A stretch of DNA of 64,000 bases from Streptacidiphilus albus JL83 (GCF_000744705.1 NZ_JQML01000001.1:6892017-6956016); one strand, 5' to 3'; shown: positions 55,486 to 64,000, numbered from the stretch's first letter. Numbers and translations: made by a program. The notes: generated by a model not told the origin, from the letters alone.

Positions 55486-56814
55486 TCAGCCGGAGCGGTG
55501 GCGGACGGCCGTCGCGGAAGCGCTCCCAGCGGGCGCGCCGCCGGAGTTGAGGAAGCGGACCACGGGCAGCGTCGCCGCGCCCCGGGCCACCGCGTCCGGG
55601 CCGAGCCGGCCCAGTTCGATGGTGGTCCGGGAGAAGGGGTAGTGCAGTGAGTGCTCGCGCGCCGCCTCGCGGATCCGCGGCATCAGCCCCGGGGCCAGCA
55701 GCAGTCCGGCCCAGCCGCCGATGATGACGCGCTCCGGGTTGAAGAGGTTGATCAGGTTGCCGATGCCGACCCCGATCCGCAGGGCGGTGTCGTCCAGCAC
55801 CGTCCGCGCGGCCAGCGCCTCCGGCGGGGCCGTCCGGGCCGTCCCCTCTGCTGTCCCCTCCTCTTCCGTCCCCTCCGCCTCCTGCTCGGCGGCCTCCAGG
55901 ATCCGGCGGAGCGCGGCCTCCTCGTCGGCGGCGTCGGACGCCGGGCCGTGGCCGGGGGTGCCGACCGCCTCGCGGTAGCGGGCGATCACCGACTCGGCGC
56001 CGATGTAGGCCTCCAGGCAGCCCTTGGCGCCGCAGCGGCAGTGGCGTCCGCCGATCTCCGCGGTGATGTGGCCCCACTCCCCGGCGCTGGTGCTCGCGCC
56101 CCGGTAGGGCGTGCCGCCGGCCAGGACCGAGGCGCCGACGCCGGAGCCGAGCAGCAGGAACACGGTGTCGGCGGCCTCCCGGCCGCCGCCGAACCACATC
56201 TCGGCCTGGCCCATGGTGGTGGCGCCGTTGTCGACGAACAGCGGCAGGTCGGTGACCTCGCGCAGCATCGCCTCCAGCGGGACGGCGTCCCACCCGATGG
56301 TCTGGCAGTGCACCAGTGACGCCGGTGCGGCCTGGACGATTCCCGGCACACCGATGCCGACGCCGAGGATCTCCGCGCCCGCCACCGTGCCGGCGCCGGA
56401 CGGGTCGCTGACGCCGGCGATGCCGGCGGCGATCGCGGCGACCACGACCTCCGGCTCGTAGTGGCCCGGGGTCATCGGGATGTCGGCCCGGGCGAGTTCG
56501 TTCAGGGCCAGGTCGAAGCGCTCGACCCGGACGTGGGTCTCGCCGACGTCGACACCGATCACCTGGAACCGGGAGGCGTCCACCTCCAGCAGGATGCGCG
56601 GCCGTCCGCCCTCCGACTCGACCGCGCCGGCCTCGACCACGACCCCGGCCTCGATCAGCTCGGCGACCACGTTGCTGACCGAGGCGGTGCTCAGTCCGGT
56701 GGCGCGGCTCAGATCCTGGCGGCTGACGTGCTCGTGGAAGTACAGATGCCGCAGCAGCAGGGACCGGTTCGACCGCCGCAGGTCCCGGACGTTCCTGCCG
56801 GCCTGGTCTGCCAT
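55486..56814 (-). CDS. ROK family transcriptional repressor
   Basis: 442 residues from ATG 56814, which follows AGGGAGG; the longer frame to 56970 is rejected. N-terminal winged helix (VSRQDLSRATGLSTASVSNVVAEL, core GLSTASVSNVV). The ROK domain has GVDVGETHVRV, the ATP-like motif GVGIGVPGIVQ, SAGEWGHITAE and the zinc motif CRCGAKGCLEAY. An acidic Glu-rich insert lies near residues 280-320. Divergent from the sugar ABC operon by 315 bp, so it is the likely repressor with a glucoside as inducer. Confidence 0.92.
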   Translation of the reverse strand: MADQAGRNVRDLRRSNRSLLLRHLYFHEHVSRQDLSRATGLSTASVSNVVAELIEAGVVVEAGAVESEGGRPRILLEVDASRFQVIGVDVGETHVRVERFDLALNELARADIPMTPGHYEPEVVVAAIAAGIAGVSDPSGAGTVAGAEILGVGIGVPGIVQAAPASLVHCQTIGWDAVPLEAMLREVTDLPLFVDNGATTMGQAEMWFGGGREAADTVFLLLGSGVGASVLAGGTPYRGASTSAGEWGHITAEIGGRHCRCGAKGCLEAYIGAESVIARYREAVGTPGHGPASDAADEEAALRRILEAAEQEAEGTEEEGTAEGTARTAPPEALAARTVLDDTALRIGVGIGNLINLFNPERVIIGGWAGLLLAPGLMPRIREAAREHSLHYPFSRTTIELGRLGPDAVARGAATLPVVRFLNSGGAPAGSASATAVRHRSG

Positions 56815-56948
56815 GGTCCTCCCTCTCGATGAGCGGCACGGGACCGCGCTGAACCCTACCGTCGTGCACCACTGGTGCACCTGATGAACATGTTTCCCAG
56901 GACCCGGTCCGGCGGCCGGTCTCCCCGGCCGATCTCTGTCCCGACCCC

Positions 56949-56977
56949 TTGACGGAAGAGTATTCCACAAGTTAAAT
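56949..56977 (+). promoter_or_regulatory. Candidate promoter of the sugar ABC operon
   Basis: TTGACG (56949-56954) and TTAAAT (56972-56977) spaced by 17 bp, in the most AT-rich part of the region. About 150 bp before the binding-protein start. Confidence 0.5.
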
Positions 56978-57002
56978 CACACCTCGAACTAAGGCGTAAG
57001 AA

Positions 57003-57017
57003 AACCGGCGGCCGGTT
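57003..57017. promoter_or_regulatory. Palindrome AACCGG-CGG-CCGGTT, possible ROK operator
   Basis: 6-bp perfect arms around three bases, 26 bp downstream of the candidate -10, where a repressor would block elongation. Assignment to the ROK protein is inference. Confidence 0.4.
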
Positions 57018-57129
57018 CGACCGCCACCTGCACGAGGTTTGCACCACCCATCCATGCACTCCCTCCATTCGCTCCACGCCCCGGTGGCCAGGACGGCGAC
57101 CCGGGACAAGGGCCCTTGAAAGGTTCCTC

Positions 57130-58473
57130 ATGCACCGACCCTCGAAGAGCCGCAGATACGCATTCGTCGCCCTCGCCGCCGCTACCGCGATCCTCGCCAG
57201 TGCCTGTAGCAGCAGTGGAAGCAGCAAGGGTGGCGGGGACAGCACCGGCAGCATCAGCGGGCAGACCATCACCTACTGGGCGAGCGACCAGGGCAGCTCC
57301 ATCGCCGACGACGTGAAGGTGCTCACGCCGGAGCTGAACGCCTTCACCAAGCAGACCGGCGTCAAGGTCAACCTTGAGGTCATCGGGTGGTCCGACCTGC
57401 TCAACCGCATTCTCGCGGCGACGACGTCGGGTCAGGGCCCCGACGTCCTCAACATCGGCAACACCTGGTCGGCCTCGCTGCAGGCGACCGGCGCCTTCCT
57501 GCCGATCACGCCGTCGGTGATGAGCCAGATAGGGGACACCGGCCGGTTCCTGCCCGGCGCGCTCGCCGCCACCGGCGCCTCCGGCAAGGACCCGGTCGGA
57601 GTGCCGCTCTACTCGCTGGCCTACGGCCTCTACTACAACAAGGCCATGTTCGCCGCGGCCGGCATCAGCAGCCCGCCCGCCACCTGGGACGAGTTCGTCG
57701 CCGACGCGAAGAAGCTGACCCACGGCAACCAGTGGGGCGTCAGCGTCGAGGGCGCCAGCACCTCGGAGAACGCCCACCACGCCTTCGTGCTCAGCCAGCA
57801 GCAGGGCGGCAGCTACTTCGACTCCTCGGGCAACCCGACGTTCAACACCCCGCAGAACGTCGCCTCGATCGAGCAGTACGTCAACATGATCGGCAGCGAC
57901 AAGATCGCGAACCCGAGCGACGCCGAGTACTCCAACGGCACCGAGGCCGAACAGGACTTCGCCAGTGGCAAGGCCGCGATGCTGATGTGGCAGGACGCCG
58001 CCGCCTCGCTGGCCAACTACGGCATGTCGGCCTCCCAGTACGGCGTGGCGCCGATCCCGTTCCCGGCCACCCCGCCGGCCGGCAGCCAGCACGTCGACTC
58101 GATCGTCGGCGGCATCAACCTCTCGGTCTTCGCCAACACCAAGCACAAGGCCGCGTCGCTGGCGTTCCTGAAGTTCATGACCAGCCAGAGCACCCAGATC
58201 TCGCTGAACAGCACGTACGGCTCGCTGCCCTCGGTCACCGACGCCTACAGCGCCCCGGCCTTCCAGACCGACAACGACAAGGTGATCCAGAGCGTGCTGG
58301 CCACCTCCGCCGGCTCCATGCCGGAGGTCGCGGCGGAGAGCCAGTTCGAGACCGCGATCGGCACCGTGCTGAAGAACCTCTTCGCCGACGCCGCCCAGGG
58401 CAAGGCCATCACCAACGCCCTGGTCAGCGCCCAGCTCACGTCCGCCCAGCAGCAGATGGCGGCCGGCGGCTGA
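57130..58473 (+). CDS. Sugar ABC transporter substrate-binding lipoprotein (CUT1)
   Basis: 447 residues, ATG after GAAAGG. Lipobox LASAC with Cys26. Type I sugar-binding protein: TITYWASDQGSS, LNAFTKQTGVKVNLEVIGW, GPDVLNIGNTWSASLQATGAF, VPLYSLAYGLYYNKAMFAAAG. First gene of an operon with two permeases and a GH1 beta-glucosidase, so a cello-oligosaccharide or other beta-glucoside is probable. Confidence 0.93.
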   Translation: MHRPSKSRRYAFVALAAATAILASACSSSGSSKGGGDSTGSISGQTITYWASDQGSSIADDVKVLTPELNAFTKQTGVKVNLEVIGWSDLLNRILAATTSGQGPDVLNIGNTWSASLQATGAFLPITPSVMSQIGDTGRFLPGALAATGASGKDPVGVPLYSLAYGLYYNKAMFAAAGISSPPATWDEFVADAKKLTHGNQWGVSVEGASTSENAHHAFVLSQQQGGSYFDSSGNPTFNTPQNVASIEQYVNMIGSDKIANPSDAEYSNGTEAEQDFASGKAAMLMWQDAAASLANYGMSASQYGVAPIPFPATPPAGSQHVDSIVGGINLSVFANTKHKAASLAFLKFMTSQSTQISLNSTYGSLPSVTDAYSAPAFQTDNDKVIQSVLATSAGSMPEVAAESQFETAIGTVLKNLFADAAQGKAITNALVSAQLTSAQQQMAAGG

Positions 58474-58626
58474 TCCGGGACCGGGCGGTCCGCAGCGACC
58501 GCCCGCCCCGCGCTCCGCACCGAGCGGCCCGGCCGCCCCGCCGCAGCGACGGCGGGGACGGCCGGGCCCGCGCCCGCGCACCTGCCCCGCCCGGAAGACT
58601 GCCCCACCTGGAAGGACTTGCGCCCG

Positions 58627-59613
58627 ATGGCCGCAGCCACCGAACTCCGCCCACCCGCGGCACCCGAGGCCCCCGCACCCAGACGACGGCCCCTGAGCTG
58701 GGCCCGTGTGAAGCGCGCGGGACTGCCCTACCTGCTCCTGCTCCCGGCGGTCTGCTTCGAGCTGCTCGTCCACGTCGTCCCGATGGTGGTCGGCATCTGG
58801 ATCAGCTTCAAGCAGCTCACCGAGTTCTTCATCCGCAACTGGGGCGCCGCACCGTCCGCGGGGCTGAACAACTACCGCTTCGCCCTCGACTTCAACAACG
58901 CCGTGGGCAGCGAGCTGCTGCACTCCTTCGGCATCACCTGCGCCTACACGGTGCTGGTCGTCCTCCTCTCCTGGTTCCTCGGCACCGGGGCCGCGATCCT
59001 GCTGCAGGACCCCTTCCGCGGACGCGGGGTGCTGCGCACCTACTTCCTCGTCCCGTACGCGCTCCCCGCCTACGCCGCCGCCATCACCTGGGAGTTCATG
59101 TTCCAGCGGGACGACGGCATGCTGAACCACGTCCTCACCCAGCTGCACCTGACCTCGTCGGGCAACGAGCCGTTCTGGCTGCTGGGCAACAACAGCTTCG
59201 CCGCGCTGGTCGTCACCGCCGTCTGGCGGACCTGGCCGTTCGCGTTCCTGGTGGTCACCGCCGGGCTGCAGAACATCCCCGGCGACCTCTACGAGGCCGC
59301 CGCCATCGACGGGGCCGGCGTCTGGCAGCGGATCCGGCGGATCACCATGCCCTCGCTGCGCCCGGTCAACCAGGTGCTGGTGCTGGTGCTGTTCCTGTGG
59401 AACTTCAACGACTTCAACACCCCCTACGTGCTGTTCGGCAGTGCCGCGCCGCCGCAGGCCAACCTGGTGTCGCTGCAGATCTACGACACCTCCTTCCAGA
59501 ACTGGAACTTCGGCTCGGGCTCCGCGATGTCGGTGCTGCTGCTGCTGTTCCTGCTGCTGGTCACCGCCGTCTACCTGGTCCTCACGAGTCGCGGAAGGAA
59601 GGCCGATGTCTGA
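58627..59613 (+). CDS. Sugar ABC transporter permease 1 (CUT1)
   Basis: 328 residues from ATG 58627, ten bases after AAGGA; a TTG at 58618 is less likely. Six membrane helices; the EAA motif is DLYEAAAIDGAGVWQRIRRITMPSLRP (core EAAAIDGAGVWQRIRRI). LPYLLLLPAVCFELLVHVVP starts the first helix. Its stop overlaps the ATG at 59606 that should begin the second permease. Confidence 0.92.
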   Translation: MAAATELRPPAAPEAPAPRRRPLSWARVKRAGLPYLLLLPAVCFELLVHVVPMVVGIWISFKQLTEFFIRNWGAAPSAGLNNYRFALDFNNAVGSELLHSFGITCAYTVLVVLLSWFLGTGAAILLQDPFRGRGVLRTYFLVPYALPAYAAAITWEFMFQRDDGMLNHVLTQLHLTSSGNEPFWLLGNNSFAALVVTAVWRTWPFAFLVVTAGLQNIPGDLYEAAAIDGAGVWQRIRRITMPSLRPVNQVLVLVLFLWNFNDFNTPYVLFGSAAPPQANLVSLQIYDTSFQNWNFGSGSAMSVLLLLFLLLVTAVYLVLTSRGRKADV

Positions 59614-59691
59614 CCCCGCCGTCCCGGCCGACACCCCCAGCAGCGCCGCCGCCGTCCCCCTGCGGGCAGGGGCCGGGCCCCGCGCTCGCCG

Positions 59692-60531
59692 ATGGCGCCG
59701 CCGCAGTCCTTCCTCTGGATCCGGCGGATCGGGCTCACCTTCCTCGGCATCTTCACCGCGATCCCGCTGTACGTCATGATCAGCAGCTCGCTGAAGCCGC
59801 TGGGCGACGTCCAGGCCGCATTCCGCTGGATCCCGACCCGGCTCACCATCAGTCCCTACATCGACATGTGGAGCACGGTCCCGCTGGCCCACTACTTCTG
59901 GAACAGCGTGATCGTCGCCACCTGCTCGACCGCGATCTCGGTGGTCATCGCGGTTCTGGCGGCGTACGCGGTCAGCCGCTACCGGTTCTTCGGGCGCCGG
60001 ATCTTCACCGTGACCGTGCTCTCCACCCAGATGTTCCCGGGCATCCTCTTCCTGCTGCCGCTGTTCCTGATCTTCGTCAACATCGGCAACAGCACCGGGA
60101 TCCAGCTGTCGGACACCCGGCTCGGACTGATCATCACCTATCTCACCTTCACCCTGCCGTTCTCGGTCTGGATGATGGTCGGCTACTTCGACTCGATCCC
60201 GCGCGAGCTGGACGAGGCGGCCGCCGTCGACGGCAACGGCCCGATCGGCGCGCTGCTGCGGGTCGTGGTCCCGGCCGCCGTGCCCGGCATCGTGACGGTC
60301 GCCGTCTACTCCTTCATGACCGCCTGGGGCGAGGTGCTGTTCGCCTCGGTGATGACCGACGACTCGACCCGGACGCTGGCCGTCGGGCTGCGCAACTACG
60401 CCTCGCAGAACGACGTCTACTGGAACCAGATCATGGCGGCCTCGCTCGTCGTCAGCGTGCCCGTGGTCGCTGGATTCCTGCTGCTGCAGCGCTACCTGGT
60501 GGCCGGCCTGACCGCCGGCTCCGTCAAGTAA
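59692..60531 (+). CDS. Sugar ABC transporter permease 2 (CUT1), start uncertain
   Basis: 279 residues from ATG 59692 (MAPPQSFLWIRRIG). Six membrane helices and the EAA loop SIPRELDEAAAVDGNGPIGA. The expected coupled start, ATG 59606 overlapping the upstream stop, reads MSDPAVPADTPSSAAAVPL with good codon bias but in another frame; the frames would join if one base were missing near 59680. ATG 59692 has no clear ribosome-binding site. Either the gene is frameshifted or translation re-initiates at 59692. Confidence 0.82.
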   Translation: MAPPQSFLWIRRIGLTFLGIFTAIPLYVMISSSLKPLGDVQAAFRWIPTRLTISPYIDMWSTVPLAHYFWNSVIVATCSTAISVVIAVLAAYAVSRYRFFGRRIFTVTVLSTQMFPGILFLLPLFLIFVNIGNSTGIQLSDTRLGLIITYLTFTLPFSVWMMVGYFDSIPRELDEAAAVDGNGPIGALLRVVVPAAVPGIVTVAVYSFMTAWGEVLFASVMTDDSTRTLAVGLRNYASQNDVYWNQIMAASLVVSVPVVAGFLLLQRYLVAGLTAGSVK

Positions 60532-60699
60532 CCGACCGCTACGGGACCGGAATCGGAGTGAGAGCCGGTGCACCGAAGACCGGGCGCGGCCGGACGCTCC
60601 GTCCCGCCCGCCTGCCCACGCCCACGCCCACCGCCCCATCCCGTCCGAACCAGTACCACCGCACGTACGTCAGCACGCACGACAGATTCGAGGAGACCC

Positions 60700-62061
60700 A
60701 TGCCCGCGCCCGACACTGCCGCCTTCGGCCCCGACTTCGTCTGGGGAGTTGCCACCTCCGCCTACCAGATCGAGGGAGCCGCAGCCGAGGACGGCAAAGC
60801 GCCCAGCATCTGGGACACCTTCTGCAAGGTCCCCGGGGCCATCGACAACGGCGACGACGGCGAGCACGCCTGCGACCACTACCACCGCTGGCCCGAGGAC
60901 TTCGCGCTGATGCGCGCCATGGGCGCGGACGCCTACCGCTTCTCCATCGCCTGGCCCCGGATCGTCCCCGAGGGCACCGGCAAGGTCAACGCCAAGGGGC
61001 TCGCCTTCTACGACCGGCAGGTCGACGCCCTGCTCGAAGCCGGGATCCGCCCCAACGCCACGCTCTACCACTGGGACCTGCCGCAGGCGCAGCAGGACCG
61101 GGGCGGCTGGCCCGAGCGTGCCACCGCCGAGGCCTTCGCCGAGTACGCCGGTGTCGTCGCCGCCGCGCTCGGCGACCGGGTCACCGACTGGTCGACCCTG
61201 AACGAGCCGCTGTGCAGCGCCTGGATCGGCCACCTCGAAGGCCGGATGGCCCCCGGTGTGCAGGACCTCACCGCCGCCGTCCGGGCCTCGTTCCACCTGC
61301 ACCTCGGCCACGGCCTCGCCGCGCAGGCGGTCCGGGCCGCCTCCCCGGGCCAGGTGCGGCTCGGCATCGTCAACAACCTCAGCCCCTGCGAGCCCGCCTC
61401 CGACTCCGAGGCCGACCTGGCCGCCACCCGGCGCGCCGACGGCCACATCAACCGCTGGTGGCTCGACCCGGTCCTGGGCCGGGGCTACCCGCAGGACATG
61501 CTGGACGTCTACGGCGTCGAACTGCCGGTCCGGGGCAACGACCTGGCCACCATCGCGCAGCCGCTCGACTGGATGGGCGTCAACTACTACTTCCGCCAGA
61601 TCATCGCCGACGACCCCACCGGCGCGGCGCCGTACTTCCGGCAGCTGGCCGGTACCAACCCGGAGCACACCTCCATGGGCTGGGAGGTCCACGCGGCCGG
61701 CCTGGAGCAGCTGCTGCTCCGGCTCACCCGCGAGTACGGGGTGAAGGAGCTGATGGTCACCGAGAACGGCTCGGCGTACACCGACACCGTGGCCGCCGAC
61801 GGCTCGGTCCACGACCCCGGGCGCACCTCCTATCTGGAGCAGCACATCGCGGCCTGCGCCCGGGCGGCGGCGGCCGGTGCGCCGCTGAGCGCGTACTACG
61901 CCTGGTCCCTGCTGGACAACTTCGAGTGGGCGTACGGCTACGACAAGCGCTTCGGTCTGATCCATGTCGACTACGAGACCCAGAAGCGGACGCTGAAGAC
62001 CAGTGGTCGCCGCTACGCGGAGATCATCCGTGCCCACAGCGGCGAGTCGGTCTCCGTCTGA
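60700..62061 (+). CDS. GH1 beta-glucosidase
   Basis: 453 residues from ATG 60700 with AGGAG just before. (beta/alpha)8 barrel with [15 protein letters not shown] at the start, acid/base Glu169 in STLNEPL and nucleophile Glu355 in [26 protein letters not shown] is the family end motif. No signal peptide, so it splits imported beta-glucosides (cellobiose-like) in the cytosol. Last gene of the ROK-controlled ABC cluster, like CebEFG-BglC in Streptomyces. Confidence 0.95.
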   Translation: MPAPDTAAFGPDFVWGVATSAYQIEGAAAEDGKAPSIWDTFCKVPGAIDNGDDGEHACDHYHRWPEDFALMRAMGADAYRFSIAWPRIVPEGTGKVNAKGLAFYDRQVDALLEAGIRPNATLYHWDLPQAQQDRGGWPERATAEAFAEYAGVVAAALGDRVTDWSTLNEPLCSAWIGHLEGRMAPGVQDLTAAVRASFHLHLGHGLAAQAVRAASPGQVRLGIVNNLSPCEPASDSEADLAATRRADGHINRWWLDPVLGRGYPQDMLDVYGVELPVRGNDLATIAQPLDWMGVNYYFRQIIADDPTGAAPYFRQLAGTNPEHTSMGWEVHAAGLEQLLLRLTREYGVKELMVTENGSAYTDTVAADGSVHDPGRTSYLEQHIAACARAAAAGAPLSAYYAWSLLDNFEWAYGYDKRFGLIHVDYETQKRTLKTSGRRYAEIIRAHSGESVSV

Positions 62062-62138
62062 TCGCGCCCGCTGCCTGCGCGTGCTGCGCGTGCCGCGCGG
62101 GCAGCGTTCGACGGCCGGGGTCCGGCCGTCCCCCTGGC

Positions 62139-62180
62139 GCGTTGGGGTGTCGACGTCCTGACACGTCGACACCCCAACGC
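62139..62180 (+). terminator. 18-bp inverted repeat after the glucosidase gene
   Basis: Perfect arms 62139-62156 and 62163-62180 with a 6-nt loop. Probably the operon terminator. Its stem contains TGTCGACGT, a motif repeated nearby, so an operator role is also possible. Confidence 0.75.
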
Positions 62181-62241
62181 ATCGACACGTCGACAGGTCC
62201 TGTGGCGCTCCCCCGTCACCCGGCCGGGTCGACGTGTCGGC
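62148..62241. repeat. Cluster of TGTCGACGT-type palindromic repeats
   Basis: TGTCGACGT at 62148-62156, its complement at 62163-62171, TCGACACGTCGA at 62182-62193 and TCGACGTGTCG at about 62229-62239. Several copies of a CGACACGTCGA core occur in under 100 bp between the glucosidase and YqeY-like genes. They may be binding sites of an unknown regulator. Confidence 0.55.
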
Positions 62242-62321
62242 CGCGCCGCTGCTCCTCCGGCCGCGTGGTGCCGCGAACAGGGGCTGCCGTTCGGGACGCA
62301 CCTCCGGGTAGCCTCGCGACC

Positions 62322-62711
62322 ATGTCTACCGAGATGAACGCCGTCCCGTCCAACGCCGAGGCGCCGTTGCGTCAGCGGCTGCGCGGGGCACTCACACTGG
62401 CCATGAAGGCTCGGGACCGCGTCGCGGTCGGGGCCCTGCGCTCGACGCTGGCGGCGATCGACAACGCCGAGGCGGTCGACCGGCCCACGGGCACGGACAC
62501 CGGCTTGGCCATCGAGCAGATCCCGCTCGGGGTGGGGGCGGCCGAGATGGAGCGTCGGCTGCTGACGGAGTCCCAGATCGAGCGGATCGTGCGGGACGAG
62601 CTGGCCGAGCGCGAGGCGGCCGCCCGCGACTACGAGCAGTCGGGCCGGACGGAGCGCGCCGAGCAACTGCGGCGCGAGGTCAGCGTGCTCGCGGAGCAGC
62701 TCGCCGGATAG
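62322..62711 (+). CDS. GatB/YqeY domain protein
   Basis: 129 residues from ATG 62322. The YqeY domain is recognisable: LRGALTLAMKARDRVAVGALRSTLAAIDNAEA and the helical TESQIERIVRDELAEREAAARDYE (core LRSTLAAIDNAEA). YqeY resembles the tRNA-binding tail of amidotransferase GatB; the function of the stand-alone protein is unclear. Own promoter probably within the upstream repeat region. Confidence 0.88.
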   Translation: MSTEMNAVPSNAEAPLRQRLRGALTLAMKARDRVAVGALRSTLAAIDNAEAVDRPTGTDTGLAIEQIPLGVGAAEMERRLLTESQIERIVRDELAEREAAARDYEQSGRTERAEQLRREVSVLAEQLAG

Positions 62712-62925
62712 CCGGTGCCGGCGCGGGCGCGGTCGCCGACCCCGGCTCCGGCCCCGGTCCCTGGCCCGGCTCCGGTCCCTGGCCCGGCCCCGGCTCGCCG
62801 AGGGTCTGCCGGAGCCGTACCAGTAGCTCCCGCAGCGCCGGGCTGACGGTCGACGCCCAGACCAGCGCGAGCACGGCCGGGATCTCGATCCCGTCGATCG
62901 GCAGTACCCGCAGCCGAGGGCCTGC
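62680..62925 (-). pseudogene. Probable LysR-type regulator C-terminal remnant
   Basis: On the minus strand the frame reads LRVLPIDGIEIPAVLALVW and then SPALRELLVRLRQTL, the style of the last part of a LysR effector-binding domain. There is no start, and the preceding part (APMTSGLTEAQEAGG) lies in another frame. After the domain end the frame runs into a Pro/Gly repeat tract. It looks like a decayed gene fragment in the 304-bp gap between YqeY and DUF1203; recognition is tentative. Confidence 0.35.
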
Positions 62926-63015
62926 CCACCCGCCTCCTGAGCCTCCGTCAGGCCGGAGGTCATGGGGGCGGAGACCCCGACGGTCCAGAACTGACCGGCT
63001 GGAGCTGACGCCGAC

Positions 63016-63516
63016 TCAGGCAGCAGCGGTCCCGGCGCGGCGCAGCTCGAAGAGGTAGCAACCGTACTCGACGGCCCGGACATGGATCAGGGCCACCGCC
63101 GGGTCGGCCAGCTGCTCCGCCACCACGGTGTCGATCGTGGCGTCGGTCTCCACCAACCGTCCGCCCAGGATGCGGCCCTCGGCGTCGTAGGAGCGGAGCA
63201 CCCGCAGCCCGTGCAGGACCTCCGGATAGCCGGGCTCGGCCGGGCCGCCGCAGTCCTCCGCGTGGATGAAGACCGGCCCGAGCTCGGCGTAGGCGCCGGG
63301 CTCGGCCCCGGTCTCGGCCACCCAGCGCGCGAGCGGGGCGTAGGAGACCAGGGCGATCTCCTCGCCGGCCTCGATCCGACGCAGGCAGCAGCGCAGCGGC
63401 GAGCCGCTCTCGGTTGCGGTGCAGGGCTTGGTCGCCCGTCCGGCGTCGTCCGTGCGGCGGAGTCGCTCCAGGTCGGCGGGGCGGATGGGGTGCACCTCGT
63501 AGCTGGTGTTCGTCAT
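63016..63516 (-). CDS. DUF1203 family protein
   Basis: 166 residues, ATG 63516. Conserved DUF1203 features: CTATESGSPLRCCLRRI, EIALVSYAPL, GPVFIHAEDCGG, HGLRVLRSYDAEGRI and HVRAVEYGCYLFELRR. Small cytosolic protein family of unknown function. Confidence 0.88.
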   Translation of the reverse strand: MTNTSYEVHPIRPADLERLRRTDDAGRATKPCTATESGSPLRCCLRRIEAGEEIALVSYAPLARWVAETGAEPGAYAELGPVFIHAEDCGGPAEPGYPEVLHGLRVLRSYDAEGRILGGRLVETDATIDTVVAEQLADPAVALIHVRAVEYGCYLFELRRAGTAAA

Positions 63517-63673
63517 GGTTCCAGCCTGCGACCGACGGCGGCCGGAATCCGGCGGTCATCGGACGCTGCGTTCGAGGCCCCGGATCGCCCGGTCGCACGC
63601 GAGCTGGGAGTCGGCTGCCAATAGGCTGGGGATCCGCAGGTGCGGCCGAGGACGAGGGATCGAGGGAAGTCGC

Positions 63674-64000
63674 GTGGGCAGCCAGGAACAGGGCGGTGCC
63701 GGGGCCGAGGGCGCGGCGGCGAAGGGCTCGGCCGGGAGGAGCGGCGTCGGTCGGCGCGGGTTCCTCGGTGCGGCGGCGGCCGTCGGCGCCGGGGTGGCCG
63801 GCATCGGCCTGCTGGCCGGCTGCGATGCCGACCCGGCCGACCCGAGGGCGGCCCGGTCGGTCGCCCCGGTGGGGCTGCCCCGGCCGGTACTGACCGCGCT
63901 CCAGCGTGAGCAGGCGCTCCCCGGCGACGCCGACTGGCGGCTCGGCCCCACCGGTCCGCAGGAGGCCGTCCAGGGCTGGACCGACCAGGTCAGCGTGGCG
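63674..64000 (+). CDS. Tat-type lipoprotein, N-terminal part (cut by window edge)
   Basis: 109 residues visible from GTG 63674, after GAGGGAAG; the frame is open to the window end. A twin-arginine motif RRGFLG (Arg27, Arg28), a hydrophobic stretch and the lipobox LAGC (Cys50) mark a Tat-exported lipoprotein. The start of the mature part (GDADWRLGPTGPQEAVQGW) recalls the N,N-dimethylformamidase-beta-like secreted proteins of streptomycetes, but too little is present to be sure. Confidence 0.7.
   Translation, partial: MGSQEQGGAGAEGAAAKGSAGRSGVGRRGFLGAAAAVGAGVAGIGLLAGCDADPADPRAARSVAPVGLPRPVLTALQREQALPGDADWRLGPTGPQEAVQGWTDQVSVA

Larger units (their letters stand above)
56815..57129 (+). other. 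Divergent control region between ROK repressor and sugar ABC operon
   Basis: 315 bp without a gene. It contains the candidate promoter (56949-56977) in an AT-rich patch and a palindrome at 57003-57017. GAAAGG at 57118-57123 is the ribosome-binding site of the binding-protein gene. Confidence 0.55.

Noticed and set aside
55448-55530. Sequences near CTGGGAGCG and GGAAGCGCTCCCA resembling CebR boxes
   Set aside because: They lie at the end of the ROK gene and before the acyltransferase, not before the sugar operon, and match the 14-bp box only in part.
53855-56968. 1037-residue minus-strand frame
   Set aside because: Out-of-frame shadow of the acyltransferase and ROK genes, rich in Arg/Pro/Gly with no domain.
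62139-62241. Repeat cluster considered as CRISPR or attachment site
   Set aside because: Repeats are short, palindromic and irregularly spaced, with no cas or integrase gene in the window.
57387-62711. Open frame of 1774 residues on the plus strand
   Set aside because: It runs out of frame through the binding protein, permeases and glucosidase; only its last 129 codons (YqeY-like) are a real gene. A result of high GC and few stops.

Overview
The window is chromosomal DNA from a very high-GC actinomycete, most likely a member of Streptomycetaceae. Supporting signs are GC-saturated third codon positions, frequent GTG/TTG starts, a Streptomyces-type 23S-5S rRNA end, and the gene order TPR / HAD phosphatase / TlyA / NAD kinase / RecN / CTP synthase / Nudix / alanine dehydrogenase / ParA-like / ScpA / ScpB / pseudouridine synthase. 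It is not a mobile island: no integrase, transposase, tRNA or CRISPR array was seen.

Layout. 1-2.65 kb: 3' part of 23S rRNA, 5S rRNA and a strong terminator. 2.8-16 kb: a TPR protein with a huge Arg/Asp/Gly repeat domain, DUF1015, a TPR-HAD pair, an SCP2-like protein, a histone-H1-like protein, a small conserved protein, tlyA, nadK, recN, a GT4 glycosyltransferase and a HAD phosphatase. 16-31 kb: a GH15 enzyme, pyrG, Nudix, an NB-ARC/TPR protein, ald, a ParA-like gene with a partner that appears frameshifted, scpA, scpB, a pseudouridine synthase and a TetR regulator. 31-37 kb: a DHA2 efflux pump behind a large operator palindrome, DUF952, a GH25-like protein, an M24 peptidase, a PfkB kinase and an IclR regulator.

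37.4-45 kb is the most interesting part. A cysteine-containing leader peptide precedes a tightly coupled operon: a DszB-like sulfinate desulfinase, an SsuA-like lipoprotein, SsuC-like permease, SsuB-like ATPase, a second SsuA-fold protein without signal peptide, an SsuD-type flavin monooxygenase and an M20 amidohydrolase. Together these suggest uptake of an organosulfur compound, oxidative C-S cleavage, sulfinate desulfination and possibly deacylation, under cysteine- or sulfur-responsive attenuation. The exact substrate cannot be read from sequence.

45-53.9 kb: an L,D-transpeptidase lipoprotein, a DMT transporter divergent from an RpiR regulator across two matching palindromes, an orphan NitT/TauT-type transporter (fused permease plus ATPase), a rhomboid-like protein, ThuA and DUF4118 proteins. 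54-62 kb: an acyltransferase-3 protein, a ROK repressor divergent from a sugar ABC operon (binding protein, two permeases) and a GH1 beta-glucosidase. 62-64 kb: a cluster of TGTCGACGT-like palindromes, a YqeY-like protein, a probable LysR remnant, a DUF1203 protein and the start of a Tat lipoprotein cut by the window edge.

Two genes (near 26.68 kb and 59.68 kb) look broken by single-base frame changes; sequencing error, real decay and alternative starts all remain possible. Family names come from recognised motifs and remembered family knowledge; no database search was run.
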